From Fasciola hepatica (taxonomy: Eukaryota > Platyhelminthes > Trematoda > Plagiorchiida > Fasciolidae): 64,000 nt of DNA. Below, one piece after another: positions 44,301-57,024 of this stretch (position 1 is the stretch's first letter; each line of letters starts with the position of its first letter). The translations under genes and the position numbers were made by a program. The stretch is taken from the NCBI GenBank assembly GCA_948099385.1, contig CANUEZ040000182.1, positions 21,391,501 through 21,455,500 of the forward strand. Reading direction: 5' to 3'. A model generated the notes under the pieces. It was not told the origin of the DNA and did no database searches. It saw nothing but the letters and a program-made list of their open reading frames with translations.

Positions 44301-46770
44301 TGTCTGTTGAACACCCGTGTCCAATAAACATGAAATGTCGTCCAAAAAACGAGTTGTTAAATGACAAAATAGGCCCGATGAAAACGCAAAATATGTCATT
44401 GCATGTGGTAACATTTTTATATCTGTTTCTCTTAACCTAGTGTACTTTCATCCATTTTTGTAAGTTTTTTCGAGTTGGCATAGTGCTTGCTTTCAACCCG
44501 GTGTAAAATATACATTATTTATCTGAATAATGTTATTTAAGTTCCTAGTTTTCCTATAATTTTCGTTTCATCGATTTGTTTTATTTCCTAGTCGGGTTTG
44601 TTCCGGAATAATTGCCCCCAATGGATTGTTCATGTTTGTTCAAAATGGACTGAAGTGAACGAAACCAAATACCCTGAATTCTCATAGGAAACTTTGTAAA
44701 CCCTAACTGGAATTAATGAGTCAGCAAGTAAAAGGATCGTATGACGATCTCCGCTTATATTTACCCTTTATCTACTTTCTGTCACAAATAAAATGCGTAA
44801 AAACGGTTCTTCCTTGGAAATGAAAGGTTATAATTGAATTACGATCAACTACTGTATAAATTAGAGCTCCTGTTTTGAACGAACTGAGTCATGTATATTT
44901 TGGTTTTTAGCCTCCTAATGGCTGCCAAAGTTGACCAGTTGGAAGCACTGCTAACCTGGATACCCAAGACGAAAAACAAGTCACAACTTCTCGTTCACTG
45001 ACGAGAGTTTCAAAATGTTACATTGCGATTCACAATGACAACAATCTAATTTGTGCATCAGGAGCTTGAAGGGACGTATTTCTCATAAGAGTTCACTGAT
45101 GAATTACAACTGTAATTTTTTGAAAGTTCGATATGAGTTAGTGGCAGCTACTTCCGAGAACAATGACACTGCGGTCGTGAGCTGAGATAGCTGATATAAG
45201 TAGTATCATAGATGGGTGAACGAGCACATACGGAGTGTACAGGTATGAAAATGAAGAAGCAGAATATCAGATACATATACCACCCGATGAGTGGCAATAC
45301 TGTGGAACCGGTGGTGTGCTTCCAATGATTTTTGTTTATATATATAATGCTCAAGCTAGATTGCGATGCTTGATTTCGTGCATAGGCTGAACGCATTTGT
45401 TCAATAATACCCCACAATTAAGACACATCGAATTGACTTTGGTATGGTTGCGCTGGTTCTTCTGCGGTAAAAAAAACGAATAAAATTGTTACACGACTTC
45501 AACTGATGATACGTCCACTGCGATCTTGGTATTGTTCTCTTGTGGGCGTGTTGACAAAATGTTTAGACGTTCTGTTAAGTTAATGGTGGTGTGGTGACAC
45601 CAAATCATGAAATGTTGAGCTGTTGATGAAGCTCTCAGAGCACTGTTAATGGAAACTGAAAACCGGCGACAGAGAACGTTCGATCTGCTTATCCATGTTA
45701 AGAGTGCATTCATTACAAAGGAATTTGTCTCATTGGATGTAGTGAACATAATTTTCAGTCGAAAACGTCAAATTATGGTGCCTTCGGTTGATTCTGGGAA
45801 ATCCATACGCATCAAGAAACAACGAACTATCCGGTGATATGATGTACTGGAGTCAGGAGATCAACTCAAATGACGTGATAAAATCGTTCGATCAAATGGC
45901 GTCACTCGTCGTTCGATAGGGACTGCAATAAAAAAGCTTTCGAATCCAAACTTTAAAATTGAAGATAAAAGTAAAAGTTCAGCGGATTTGTCCCGTAACC
46001 GCAGGGTGTTAGTAGGCCTTCCTGTGTAAAAGAGGTGTTCGACTCATCACTGTTCCAGACAAGTGAAATTGGGTCACCTAATTGGTTAGGATAAATTGGT
46101 TTATTGAGGTCATCGACAAGAGGGCAGACAGGTGAATCAGTCCTTCATGCTTGTTTTGGGGTGAGTCACTATCATAACGAAATCAATCCATTCAAAGTCA
46201 CGGTTTTTGGATGGCTGTCTGGTAACGGCTAGGTCTAGAATTACCAAGACATTGAACTGCTGCATAGTACTTTATGTGAATTACCGTGAGGTGAACAACA
46301 AATTAAAAAAAATGAGTGAAGACAATTAGATTTTTGCCAGACGGACAGTTTTCATGCATGAACAACCAAGTTGTGCTGGATGGATTAACACTTCGGTCGA
46401 GTACTCATGTTCGGCAAAATAAATTGTTTGAACTATCTAACTCATGGATTTTAGTAGAATTCTTCGGTGAGCATCGGCCGCTGCATGATTTGTCGAGTGA
46501 GGGAATCAGTACATGACCTTACTGAAATGTGAAACTATCGATCAGTGATTGAATTCAGCTGCTTGGGATGCACAAACATCTTAGTACGAATTCATAAGAC
46601 CCGCATACGGTCGAGTAATACGTCAATAACCTGTGCGCCATAAACGGTCATCATGGTTCTACTCATCTCATCTCTCCCTCTCTCCTTATCATTATCGTAT
46701 TGGAGTATTGTGTAGTCGATTTTCCATTAGGTTAAGGTGTATGACGGTGACCCAGAATTTTCCAACTAAA
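44301..46770. other. Nothing firm recognised
   Basis: About 2.5 kb. A weak exon-like block follows an acceptor-like TTTTGGTTTTTAG near 44910 and reads LLMAAKVDQLEALLTWIPKT before a stop near 44999. I cannot link it to a gene. The remainder shows only short open frames. Confidence 0.4.
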
Positions 46771-46775
46771 CCCAA

Positions 46776-46930
46776 ACAGCACACCCAATGCGCTCTCAGT
46801 TGGCAGCGCTGTGGGTGGCGTGGAACTAAGGCTGGGTTAACGCTAAGCCAGCATTGGACCACTTTAGTGGAAACGTTGGGCAACTCTACCTGCGCCCAAT
46901 TAGGAGCGCTTTGGGCTACGCCCAAAGTCC
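46776..46930. repeat. Small GC-rich inverted/direct repeat block
   Basis: ACACCCAATGCGCTCT near 46781 is roughly the reverse complement of AGGAGCGCTTTGGGCT near 46901, and an internal CAGCGCTGTGGGTGGCG near 46804 is a direct relative of the right-hand copy. A CCACTTTAGTGG palindrome sits between. It may be a small non-autonomous DNA element; no second copy is present. Confidence 0.4.
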
Positions 46931-49900
46931 GAAAACGTCGCTAGAAAAGGGTACCTCTTCTTTTTCTAATCCATCTTAACTGCCTGTTTCTTAGTCTATT
47001 TGTCCATTATCTATCTTTTCGATCAAAATCACTAATTTACCACTGACTAAAACATTCTGTTGGGGAAAATCTTATAGTTTATTGTAAAAATGGTTTACTA
47101 AAAACGTACAAATTTGCAATTCGAGAACAGCTTTATTCAGAATTTTTGGGAGATGTTCATTGTTCCTGTGTTACGCGGTCACCGGATCTGAAATATCAAG
47201 ATGTAGAAAGTTGCGACAATTGTACTTAGGGAAACATTAGACAACAAACATTTTTACGTGCAGATTTCAAAAGTAGTTTGATTAAAAATAGTTTTCAACA
47301 AAACGGAATAATATCTGGTTATTTGTGTATCATGACAACTGTAATCACATGCACGCGTTCTTGTCTTGTATCGCCTTGATTTCTAGCGTTGGTTATCTTA
47401 CTTTTTATGTCTTTCAACGACAGACGCCGGTTCTCGTGCGATTCTTGGGGTGGAACCAAAATCGTCTGAGTTTTAGTCGAACATAAGGAATTTCATCGAC
47501 TCATACCCAACGGAAACAATGGGTCTGTGTTTTTGAACGGCTATTTTTTGCGCACTTCCAAACCAGAAGCCAGTTAATGCCACTCCGCGCCCAATGAACA
47601 CCGTCTGTTGTCACTATCAAAGACAAATACGTGATCTAGAAAGTAAGGTGGAGAAATACAATGTTTAAGTAGCCGTATGCGAAAATTGGAACAATGGCGT
47701 CGTGGGAGTTATTGAAAAGCGATGAACATTCAAAAGTGGTTGTGTGAATGGGTGCAGTGTGTGTGTCCAATAGTACCCTATTCACGGGCAGACGAGTTGA
47801 TGGTAAACCGTGTGAAAAAATCGCCCAAAACGGTAAAACAATAAAAAGGTACAATAACTATCAATTTGCAGTTTTTGCGGGGCGTTCCTCAATAATGGCT
47901 ATTTTATCCGGTTGTATAGCGCAATGAGTAACATAGAAGACGGGATGAATGCTCATGACACAAACGAGAATTAAAGTATCATCCGGTGCAACATTACTTC
48001 CTTTTCAGAATACATGTTGCTGACTTCGTGAATTCTTTGGTGTAATTATCCTGCTGGTCTTCCGGGTCTCTGGATGAACGACTTGAGCTTTCCCAAATGC
48101 GATTCATGAGGGAAACCGATAGCCACATCTCAGCGCCATGGTGTCCTTGGGTATCGCAAAATACGTGACAAGTGTTAACTCAGCTCGTACATCACGTCAC
48201 GATGTTGCCTTGTGGTTGGCATGGCGGTTATAAATCATCGGGCAAGAAGTGTAAGAGAGCGTGCACATGGATGTGGGTGCACACTGTTCTTCCAAGCCGT
48301 ATCTCCTGACTAGCTTGAAAATATCGAAATAATTCAAAAATACACTAACCTGTATAGATGATCGACTTTGATATGCTGGTATTGGGTAGATCCGCACTTG
48401 AAAACTTAAAATTCTGTTATGCAGCTGGCCCAACTATTGCGGCTCTACCTCAAAAACATGAACACCAGGAGTAACCGTATCTATTATGCATTAGAAATAA
48501 ATGAATACTTGACAGCACTCAGTTTTTCTTAGCATACCTATTGACTGTTATTCAGGGCGCCAAAGCCTGTTCTCTCATAATGTGGCAGTATCACAAACGA
48601 GGCTTTTATTCTCACTAAGGACCTTCTTGAGCCTCCAGTACGTCTTTCACTTTATCTCTAGGCGTCAAGATGTATTCTGTTTCTCAGAATCTGAAAACAA
48701 ATGATCACCACTGAGTAGCGAGTAGTACTGAATATGGCATGAATTTCACAAAAAACAACACTACAAAACGACTATCTCAGTGTTTAATGATATATATACA
48801 CGTGTACATATACATGCCGAATATGGATGGAATTATATGTATGAAGAGATAAAATTGTACTGGAGTTAAAATAAACTGTAAAAAGGCGCATTAGTTATCT
48901 CTATGATTGATGAATCATTTTTAACCAGAGAAAAACCGAACAGCACATTCTATTATCAGGGAATGAAGAAAGCCAGTGTGGTACTGCCTGGTCGCAAGGA
49001 CACTTAGTTAAACAAGATATGCTGTTTTCGTGATTCATAATTATATTATTGAATATTGTGATACTTCTATTATGATATTTCTGGTAAAATTTCACAAATT
49101 TCTGCACACTCTTCCAAGTCACATGTTACGAGTTGCTTTATCCCAACATTAGCCCTACAGCCTTGGATATTGTGCTGCTCGGGAATGTAAGATCACCAAC
49201 CCTAGGTCCATTGGTGCAGTTCGTAACCTTCAAGTCTGGTCCTTGTACCTGTATTACCATTTGCCCGAAAATGGAACCGAACAACAAGATATGAAGCTCT
49301 CAAATCACAATATTTTACTCTATATCAGTGTTTCAGTTTTTGTCGAATGGTAATATCATACTTGAAATGGGCCTCCTGTTGGGCCATTTACGACACGATA
49401 ATCTGACCAAATCTGTTTCATAGTAATCACTTCTGAGGAGCAGTTTAAGATGTGTCTGGATTATTTATTCCGCCGTGAATTTCTACTTCCCTTCCAATTA
49501 CTTAGTTGCAGTTGTCGAGTCAGAAAACGTCGCAAACTATTTCCAAACATTTTACGTTAAGTGAGATGATATATCAACTAGCTGTGAATAAAGTACATTT
49601 CTGGGTTAGGATGTCACAAAATTACAAAATTTGATTTATAAACCGTTGTGGCAGATATCTACAGATTATAAAGTGATCACTTGCTGAGGGCAGCGGAATG
49701 TCTAAAGCGCGTTCCGTAGTTCTTCATCAGTCAGACAAAATACCCGAGAGGATTTCGATGCCCTCGAGGTTCTTTTTATTCCCCTGTGATCAGTATAGGA
49801 AACTCTTATTCGTCTTGCTGCAGCTCACTCGGAACTTGCTCTAGGCCCTAACATACCAGATACGGTGCAAAGAAAAACAGCAAAAAAGCAAAACACCAGA

Positions 49901-52855
49901 ATAGTGAAATGGCCTTAAATTAGGATAGTGTGTGAAATACCAAATACCTCAAAATGTTCCAACTTGACCGAACGTCGTAGAAGAATTTGTGTTCTATATG
50001 CGACTTCTGGTGAGAGAGGCATAGTTTTTGGCAGTTGATTAGTGCATGTCCCAGTGATTAACCGCCTGAAAAAAGTTTTGTTAGGGAGCAACGCTACTGA
50101 CAGCTTAGTACCAGAGAAGATTTGTTCGGTTTTAATTTGGACTGTTATTTTCCTCCACACCACTGAACAAAACATTTCACTTATTCTCGTGACTTTTTAT
50201 GCAGAAAATATGTACGTTACCCTACACGGTAACTGTGTCTATGAAACAGTAAGTTCTCCGTAGGTTGCACGCATACATATAGATCCAAAAAGATTAATAT
50301 TGCCAGATACTCAAGAGGATTGTCCTGGGACAAAGAAACTAAATCAATGTGAATGTGCCACTCAGGGCTGCATAGCACATCCGCACCAGATGCTGGTTCA
50401 AGTCCCTCACTTCATCGTGAATTTTTGGACTGTCCATGAAATTGGATGACGTCCTTCAGTCCTCAACGCCCGTTGGCTGACTCCTGATCAACCCGAAAAA
50501 TTAGTAACCAGATAGGAAGCCCGTGCGGGCGGTTCTCAATATTTTCATCTTCATTTTAATCCACCGAATGTATTGTTGGCATGAAAAGCCTGAGTCCTAG
50601 ATAATTATCAAGTTGTTTATTCATGCAATGCGCTTTCCTACGTTATATCTTAAAGGCCTAGTGCAATACAAGTTGCAAACAGATGTCATTTACTTATTCC
50701 TTTATTGGTATTAGCGAACGCAACACGCGGGTTGTAACGAGCTTAACGTGGTTTATATGAACTGGTGCAAAGTCACTGTTATGCACACTTCCTAAATGAT
50801 AACTGAAAGGATTAGGCAGTTCTCGGAACTAATGTTCAGCCATATCACACACTAGTTCGTCTTTTGATGGTCCCATTTACCTCATGACATGAGCTGCGTT
50901 CTATTTATATCTTTGACTGTCATTGATTTTTATGGAACACGTTGTGTCCCTTGAGTGGTTGAGGTATATTGTACTTAACCAGCATAGCAGTGTATTTTTG
51001 TTAGTATTTCATCAAAATATCACGTCTTCCATTTGTTCCTATTCATAAGAGTTCATTATATGCCTGAAAACCCTGGGATATTATGTGCACCTCCAGCAGC
51101 TTGCGTTGTCTGAATCACATGAGCCCGTTTGGACCAAGAAACACAAGCGAGCCGGTTGAGAGACGGCTGTTAGCTGAAAAACTTCATCAAAGCTAACTGT
51201 GCCCTCGCTACTCAGCATTAACGTTCGAACGTTCATCGCAGGCTGTCGTATTTAGAGGGCACCCTCAGCTCATGTATTCACGTGAAACCTTGCTCCAATT
51301 TTATGCAGGGATTGCAGTTCAACCAAAATATGTACGACTTCCCTATGCGGTTAGATGGTCTTGAATATAATGCAATACTAATAGTGACAATGTTAAGTAT
51401 AATAGTTACAAGTAAACTAATGTTTTTAATTCCTCCATTGGTTACAAAACAACGTTTCATATTTCTGTAAGGGGCCAAATGCGGAAGTTACCGGTGGTGA
51501 CAGGTTGAAAGTCCATGACGATGTTGACCGTTTGACCACCGTCGGTCAGGAAAGAAAATTAGTCAGAAAGAAGATCGAAAGCTGTACTATCACATGAATC
51601 AAATCGTCCTGTTTCGGCAGGTCTGGTGTTATTTTCAACGCCTCCGCGAATTGTATTCACAATTTAGGCATTCTATGTTTCCCAGTACTTAGTGGTCACA
51701 GAATCGCGATAATGACTTGCCTCTACGGGATTTTTAGCAATTTCAACCAAATTAGTCAGCAAGTCAATGTTTACATTTTTCCCTTGGATAAGTCATTCAT
51801 ACTAGTGGAAGCACCATTTAAAAGTAGCAACATTTGGTTGAATTCTTGCGGTTTCATTTCTCCAATCAGATCATAGTCTCTTTCCCTCAGAAAAGCATTA
51901 ACTTCTCCTTACAGTTCAAAATAATTGTTAAAACTTTCCCACGAGGTAGTTAGAAGACTTCAGCATAAAATACAGAAACCTCATGATCGTTTCCAGACTG
52001 TTCGCAAAATAACTCAGAGAGGCGATGGTTCACAGCGCGACTGCTAACCCAGCTCATGCTCACTTTTCCATCTGGCAGCTTTTCATTGGTCGCGACCCCT
52101 TCCTGAATTGTAGCAATAAAAGGCGTAGAAGGAAATAAACGGAGTATATATTTCGAGGTGTCAAGAACATTTTTAACTCCTAGGATGACTTTTTCAATGC
52201 AAGAGTATATTGATGAAGAAAACAGGGGGTACCTTCTAATTGCGGAACCTCTTTTCGTTTGTGTATTAAATCCCTTTTTATTTCGTTATTTTGCAAGGGC
52301 GCCATCGGCACCCAAGTAATAATTTGGATATTCGATCCATATTTGCAAGTGAAAATAAAGTTCACATAGTCCTTTTTCTAGCATGAAGGATTAAGCTTGC
52401 AGCACGAAGAGACTATGTTTTGATATACCGTCTCAGGCATTTGAGTATATGGTACTGGGTAAATGACAGTGCATTTACATCTGTAGATATCAATAGGTGA
52501 GTAAGTGTGCAAAAAATCCCGTAACCTGACATGATACCGTGGTTGTCTGTGATGTAAACGATAGCAAATTTGAAGTACGCAACCACATTGTGGTTGCTCA
52601 TGACGTCAGAAGCCATAGTAATTCGGCTATTGTGGTGGTAACCGTGAAAGTTACGAAAATTTGTGCAACAGTTGTTGTTGATGTGACCTTGATAAGGATC
52701 CTTCTACAGTTTCATGTACGAACTCTCCCCAGTCCCTTTGTTTTCTCACAACCTCCTTCATGGCACTTCTTTTTAGGTCATGTAGTTACACATTTCACAG
52801 TTACTGCTGCTCACAGCACGGACAAAGATCATTTAGCTCCAGCGTGTTGTCACGT
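46931..52855. other. Nothing recognised (~5.9 kb)
   Basis: AT-rich with only short open frames lacking domain features. One B-box-like GGTTCAAGTCC occurs near 50397 without a convincing tRNA fold around it. This is the longest stretch with no identifiable repeat and may be old intergenic or intronic DNA. Confidence 0.5.
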
Positions 52856-52859
52856 CTCC

Positions 52860-54240
52860 AGATTAGTTGCACACCTACTCACTTGTTGCTATCTATAGAC
52901 GCGCATACATTCTGAAATCTGTTGCCGGCAAACCTATTCTATCAACCATTGATGGAGTTGGCTACAATAATAAAACTGTTGTTTCTGATCTTGATCATGG
53001 TTCAGCTTCATTGACTACGGCAACGCACTTGGTTTTCTCCATCGTGGTACTCCTCTGGGTATTTTACATGATAATAAAGTTAACAATCCCACGAAAAATA
53101 TCCTTCGAGACTGCTTTCTACGCACACACTGTTTACTTCTTGTGGAAAAGGACACTCATCTTTCGTTCAATGTGAGTCTCGTGTTGTTGGAAGTGCCACT
53201 CTGTCCCCACTTCTTTTTCTATATTACTAACCTCCACAGTTTACCTTGTCTCATAGACCGTAAATATACAGACGATGTTTTAGTTGGATGTCCCTATAAA
53301 GAGAACAAGAGTTTGGGTCTTTAAATCATTCTGGATGAACTTTGTTACTCTTCCACGTCTCATTCTCTCTTTCTAAATGTCCCTAAATGTATCCGGATCA
53401 TGCTACTAGACAGCTTTTATTCAAACTCTCTTTCTTAGCAACTTTTATTACAAACGTTCTTTTTTATTCCCCTTGATTCTACGAGTAGTTAGGTGTAGAT
53501 CTTTTTTGACTGGAATGTGGACTTCTGTCTACGCGAAAGTTTGTCCAGATACAAATACGATTCTGTCAGTTGATAACCAGCATCTATCTGAAGTTTCCAA
53601 CATTTACTGAACTAGGCAGGTTGAAACTGTGTTCTTCAAAGTCGTAAAAATTTCGTTTTTTTATGGTTCGGACTAAAAAGACTCTTTAATAACTTTTAAT
53701 CTTGAGGTACAATTTGTAACTTTTCCCATTCTCCCTCACCAGTTTTTCTATTCCCGTGTAATGTTTCTCGTTTTAAAAGAAAAGGAATTCAATCTGATTG
53801 CTAAGTCTTTGAAATTACTTTTCCATTGTGGCTTTATTATTAGAGGCATTATCAACGACTTCATCATTAGGGCACATGTCGACATATCCGTTCATTTATA
53901 CTTATCTAACACCAGCCCTTGCTCTCAATCCACTGTCTCCAAAGCCATCTCTTACCATTCCGCTAACCAAAAGATCAGAATACTTCCATCACACTCGTCT
54001 GCACATAGAAAAAGCCTCCTCCGTGACCTACTCCGTCTGCTCGTAGACCTCGACCAATTAATTGTTGATACTGCTGTACACCTTCACTATCATTCCCAAT
54101 TTATTTAATGTTCCATTTCCCATTCACATATTTCTGATCGCACTCAGCTATTTCCGTTATATCCCACCGTAAATCATGTACGTATTGTAAGTTCACTCTT
54201 TGTCGATCGTAAGAAAGTGCTCGCTGACTAGACTGAACTC
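52860..54240 (+). pseudogene. Possible third Penelope-like fossil
   Basis: Weak, multi-frame similarity in Penelope order: AGKPILSTIDGVGYN near 52930 (cf. RPILST-), a GSATLSPLLFLYY reading near 53190 (motif B-like), KYTDDVLVGCPYKENKSL at 53262-53315 (motif C with both Asp), and LVLKEKEFNLIAKSLKLLFH near 53767, resembling the segment before the endonuclease. Every join needs a frame change, and no GIY-YIG signature is visible. A different RT family is the alternative. Confidence 0.4.
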
Positions 54241-54492
54241 TGGTATTTCCTCCCATCAGAGGTAACTTTCTTCTAAAGCGAGTGAATACTAATCATCCTA
54301 TTTTTCCCCTTCACCTAAAGCTTCTCTGTTCTGCTAGATAGACCAAATGTACATTCACGCCTATCTACGAAGCATACAGTCAAAACAGATAAAGTTTCGC
54401 TAACGCTATTTCGCACCTGAGAAGACTACTTTTGCATGAGCTGCTGTTTCGTGACTTTCGTCCTTTTATTCGTTATTATTCAGTTGTTTCAG

Positions 54493-54970
54493 ATTCTCCA
54501 CCAGCAACCTGAAGGTAACCTCTGATTTCTGCTCCCCTATGGAAACTGTCAAGCCAACTACTTTTTGGCGAATTCCTTCGGACCAATACAAATTTATTAT
54601 ACTAGTTTATCAACTTTGGAAGCACCAGAGATTTCCACGAATACGATTCCACTTCCATAAGTGAAGTGAACTAAAGGTAACAGGCTTTGATGGACTTGGT
54701 AGTTGTTTCAATGATTCTGATGGACTGACAGGAGATGGAAGGCTACACGAGCTGATGGCCGGAGCCCACGAGCCGAAGTGTGATAGGTTTCCAGAACCAC
54801 TTGGAGAGAAACGGCCATGTGCCAATGCTAGATGGCACCAGGTTGACTTAAACAAACAGGTTTTGAACAATCAGTGGATTGAAAGGATAGAAACTAACCT
54901 AAATTCACAAACCCTCAGAGAAACTAACCAACGTTTGATTGAACAGTTATGTACCATAATAGATGACTGA
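54493..54970 (+). CDS. Putative 3' coding exon(s) of unidentified gene
   Basis: After a good acceptor (TTATTCAGTTGTTTCAG ending 54492) one frame is open from 54494 to a TGA at 54968, interrupted by a single TGA at 54662. A 162-base intron (54515-54676) starting GTAACC would remove that stop in phase 0; its two edges both read AAGGTAAC. The last ~45 residues, RWHQVDLNKQVLNNQWIERI then TNLNSQTLRETNQRLIEQL and IIDD, look like a genuine amphipathic C-terminal helix. I do not recognise the family. The acceptor at the right edge of that intron is weak, so the structure is tentative, and no upstream exon or AATAAA was found. Confidence 0.4.
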
Positions 54971-55321
54971 CAACAGTGGCCCGTATGTCCCTTAGGTATT
55001 CTGAAGCGGACCTATCTGTCCCGGATATCAGTAAATACTTTGAGATACAAAAACGAGCCTGACTGTAAGCCACTTCATGTGACCACAAAGAATGGTGATT
55101 CGAGTTAAGATGTCAAACTGCCGACAACTAGTGGATGACCTGATCCCGGAAAAGCATGAGCTTCTGAGAAGCAGTTGTCATTCCAATAGCAGACCTAACT
55201 ATAGATGCCTATTTGTAAACAAGGCGCATTCAAGCTTTCGGCTGGCAATTGCATTTTAAATAAGTTTCGTAGTTTGGTGTTAGCGAGGAGCCTCAACCAA
55301 ATACCCCTTTATATATACATA

Positions 55322-55663
55322 CGGATTTTCAACCTGAACCAGATAAGTCGATTTATCCCGGGTAATGTGCCCTACGGATCAAAATTAATCTGACTGAAAG
55401 TTTATGGGTTCTGTTAGCTAGGTGAGTCTGCGGATGGGAAAGTCTTCAGCCCTTTGTACAAGTTGACCTCCGCCACTCCCGAGAAACTGGACTGCAAAGA
55501 AATTCAGATCATTTGGAACATCAGTTCCTAAACTTGAGCTAACAGTGTTTTTCTTAACCACTTGGTTCTTTTGTGATTCGTCCATTGATCTAATAGCATT
55601 TCTCAGCCTCTGGGGTGCAATACCCGGGATAAATCGATTTATCTGTGTCACGTGGAAAATCCT
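55322..55663. repeat. ~50-bp inverted repeat with ~235-bp spacer
   Basis: 55340-55364 and 55621-55645 are reverse complements at 24 of 25 bases (core TCGATTTATCCCGGGTA), and weaker pairing extends outward to about 50 bases per arm. The spacer is open on the - strand as part of a 77-codon frame (55651-55418). It could be a small non-autonomous transposon. Confidence 0.7.
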
Positions 55664-56040
55664 TGTGCGTAGTATTGAGTTGACACTTCAGCACGAAAAA
55701 TTTTCAATCTGTCAGACATATCAAAAAAGGAGTTATGTTATATTTCGTCTGTTCCGTTTTGGGAATCGACTGTGCAATCCCGTTGCTGAAGGGTGGTGAA
55801 CTGTGAGTTGTTTAGTTATGTCCTTGTTCAACGTAACACGCAGACGGTTCTCATTGGCTTCATGCATTTAGCTAAACTATTTTGTGAATATATATGCACC
55901 GGCTAGAAATCAAGCGTTGTGCCACCTCAACAGTAAAAATAACAACCGAGAATGGGGCAATTACACAGAGATATGTTGTGATTATTTTGATTATTCAGCG
56001 TAAACGTGCTGATGTTGCTTGCCATTTTTAGTCTGAGTGA
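55664..56040. other. Nothing recognised
   Basis: Short unassigned stretch before composite copy 3. Confidence 0.5.
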
Positions 56041-56044
56041 AAAG

Positions 56045-57020
56045 TTTGTGTCTATGGGGCACGAGTGCTCAACAGACAGACCGTAAATCATTCGCGCTAC
56101 TGGCTGCTATTCTGAACCATGTACCTCAACTTTCAACCGACGACAATACTGATCTCTCGGACTCCAACCGAGAAGGAGGGAAGCACCAATCGAAACCAGT
56201 GAAGATGTTAGCTTCTTCATATCCCTACGCCAAGTCATCACCTGACCACCGTGTCACTTCTCCCAACATTATCTAGCACGTACGAATTGAAAACGGAAAG
56301 ATAGATAATGGACAAATATACGCAAAACATGTTCAAACCACTGGATGCATAGTACAGCGAACACTTCGTTGAGAGAACAGCCATCCACATCTAACACGAC
56401 GCCGTACCTTGTCATTACTCACACAATGTTCCTACCAGATGTGACCAATGCTTCAGTGACATCGGTTGTTGACACAGGGAAACACACTGAGCACCTTCAA
56501 TCTGAATTGACCAGGTCTCACGACTTTAGAGTAAAACAATACGAACCACGGTGTTGTACATCCATCCCTTAAGGGAAAATCGGATGTGATGGTGACACCA
56601 CAGGTGTCGCACATTGAAGGAAGCTGCTCTAGCTCTCACTATCTGTGAGCTGATCTCCTCCTCATTACAACCTCCAGCTGTAATCAAACTCGTGAGGTAT
56701 TTAAAGCAATCGATTTACTACAGCTGATCAGCACACAGAATGGGTGCAGTCAGAAGCTCCTGCCAGTCTTGAGAAAATACTTTGCACTTCGAAGGCACAA
56801 AGCACATACCATAACTGGATACCTCAATAGCCAAACAGATTATAGTGTGTGGGACTGTCTGCGCATTGACACCCGGCAAAGTGATGTCATTGGCATATTC
56901 CAAGTCGAAAACTCTGTTCCGTGGGAGGAATTCAACTCCACTAATTGACAGACAACATAAAGCATTCCGTGTAACATCTTCTATCGCAAAGTTGAAAAGA
57001 AACGCGGATATGGACAACTT
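56045..57020 (-). pseudogene. SINE-RTE composite lineage, copy 3 (3' part)
   Basis: Reverse complement of 43445-44290 at very high identity, but retaining about 80 bases that copy 2 has lost. The RT frame at 57017-56718 reads SAFLFNFAIEDVTRNALCCL, GVEFLPRNRVFDLEYANDIT, VPHTIICLAIEVSSYGMCF and VPSKCKVFSQDW, so motif C is YAND. The C-terminal part is as decayed as in copy 2. 5'-truncated: no SINE or leader is attached. Confidence 0.82.
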
Positions 57021-57024
57021 TTCT

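Noticed and set aside
44910..44999. Coding exon starting after TTTTGGTTTTTAG
   Set aside because: The reading is short, ends in a stop and has no neighbour exon or family match; kept only as a note.
50388..50407. Possible further SINE or tRNA from a B-box match
   Set aside because: GGTTCAAGTCC fits a B box, but no A box or acceptor pairing is found at the right distance and the SINE body is absent.
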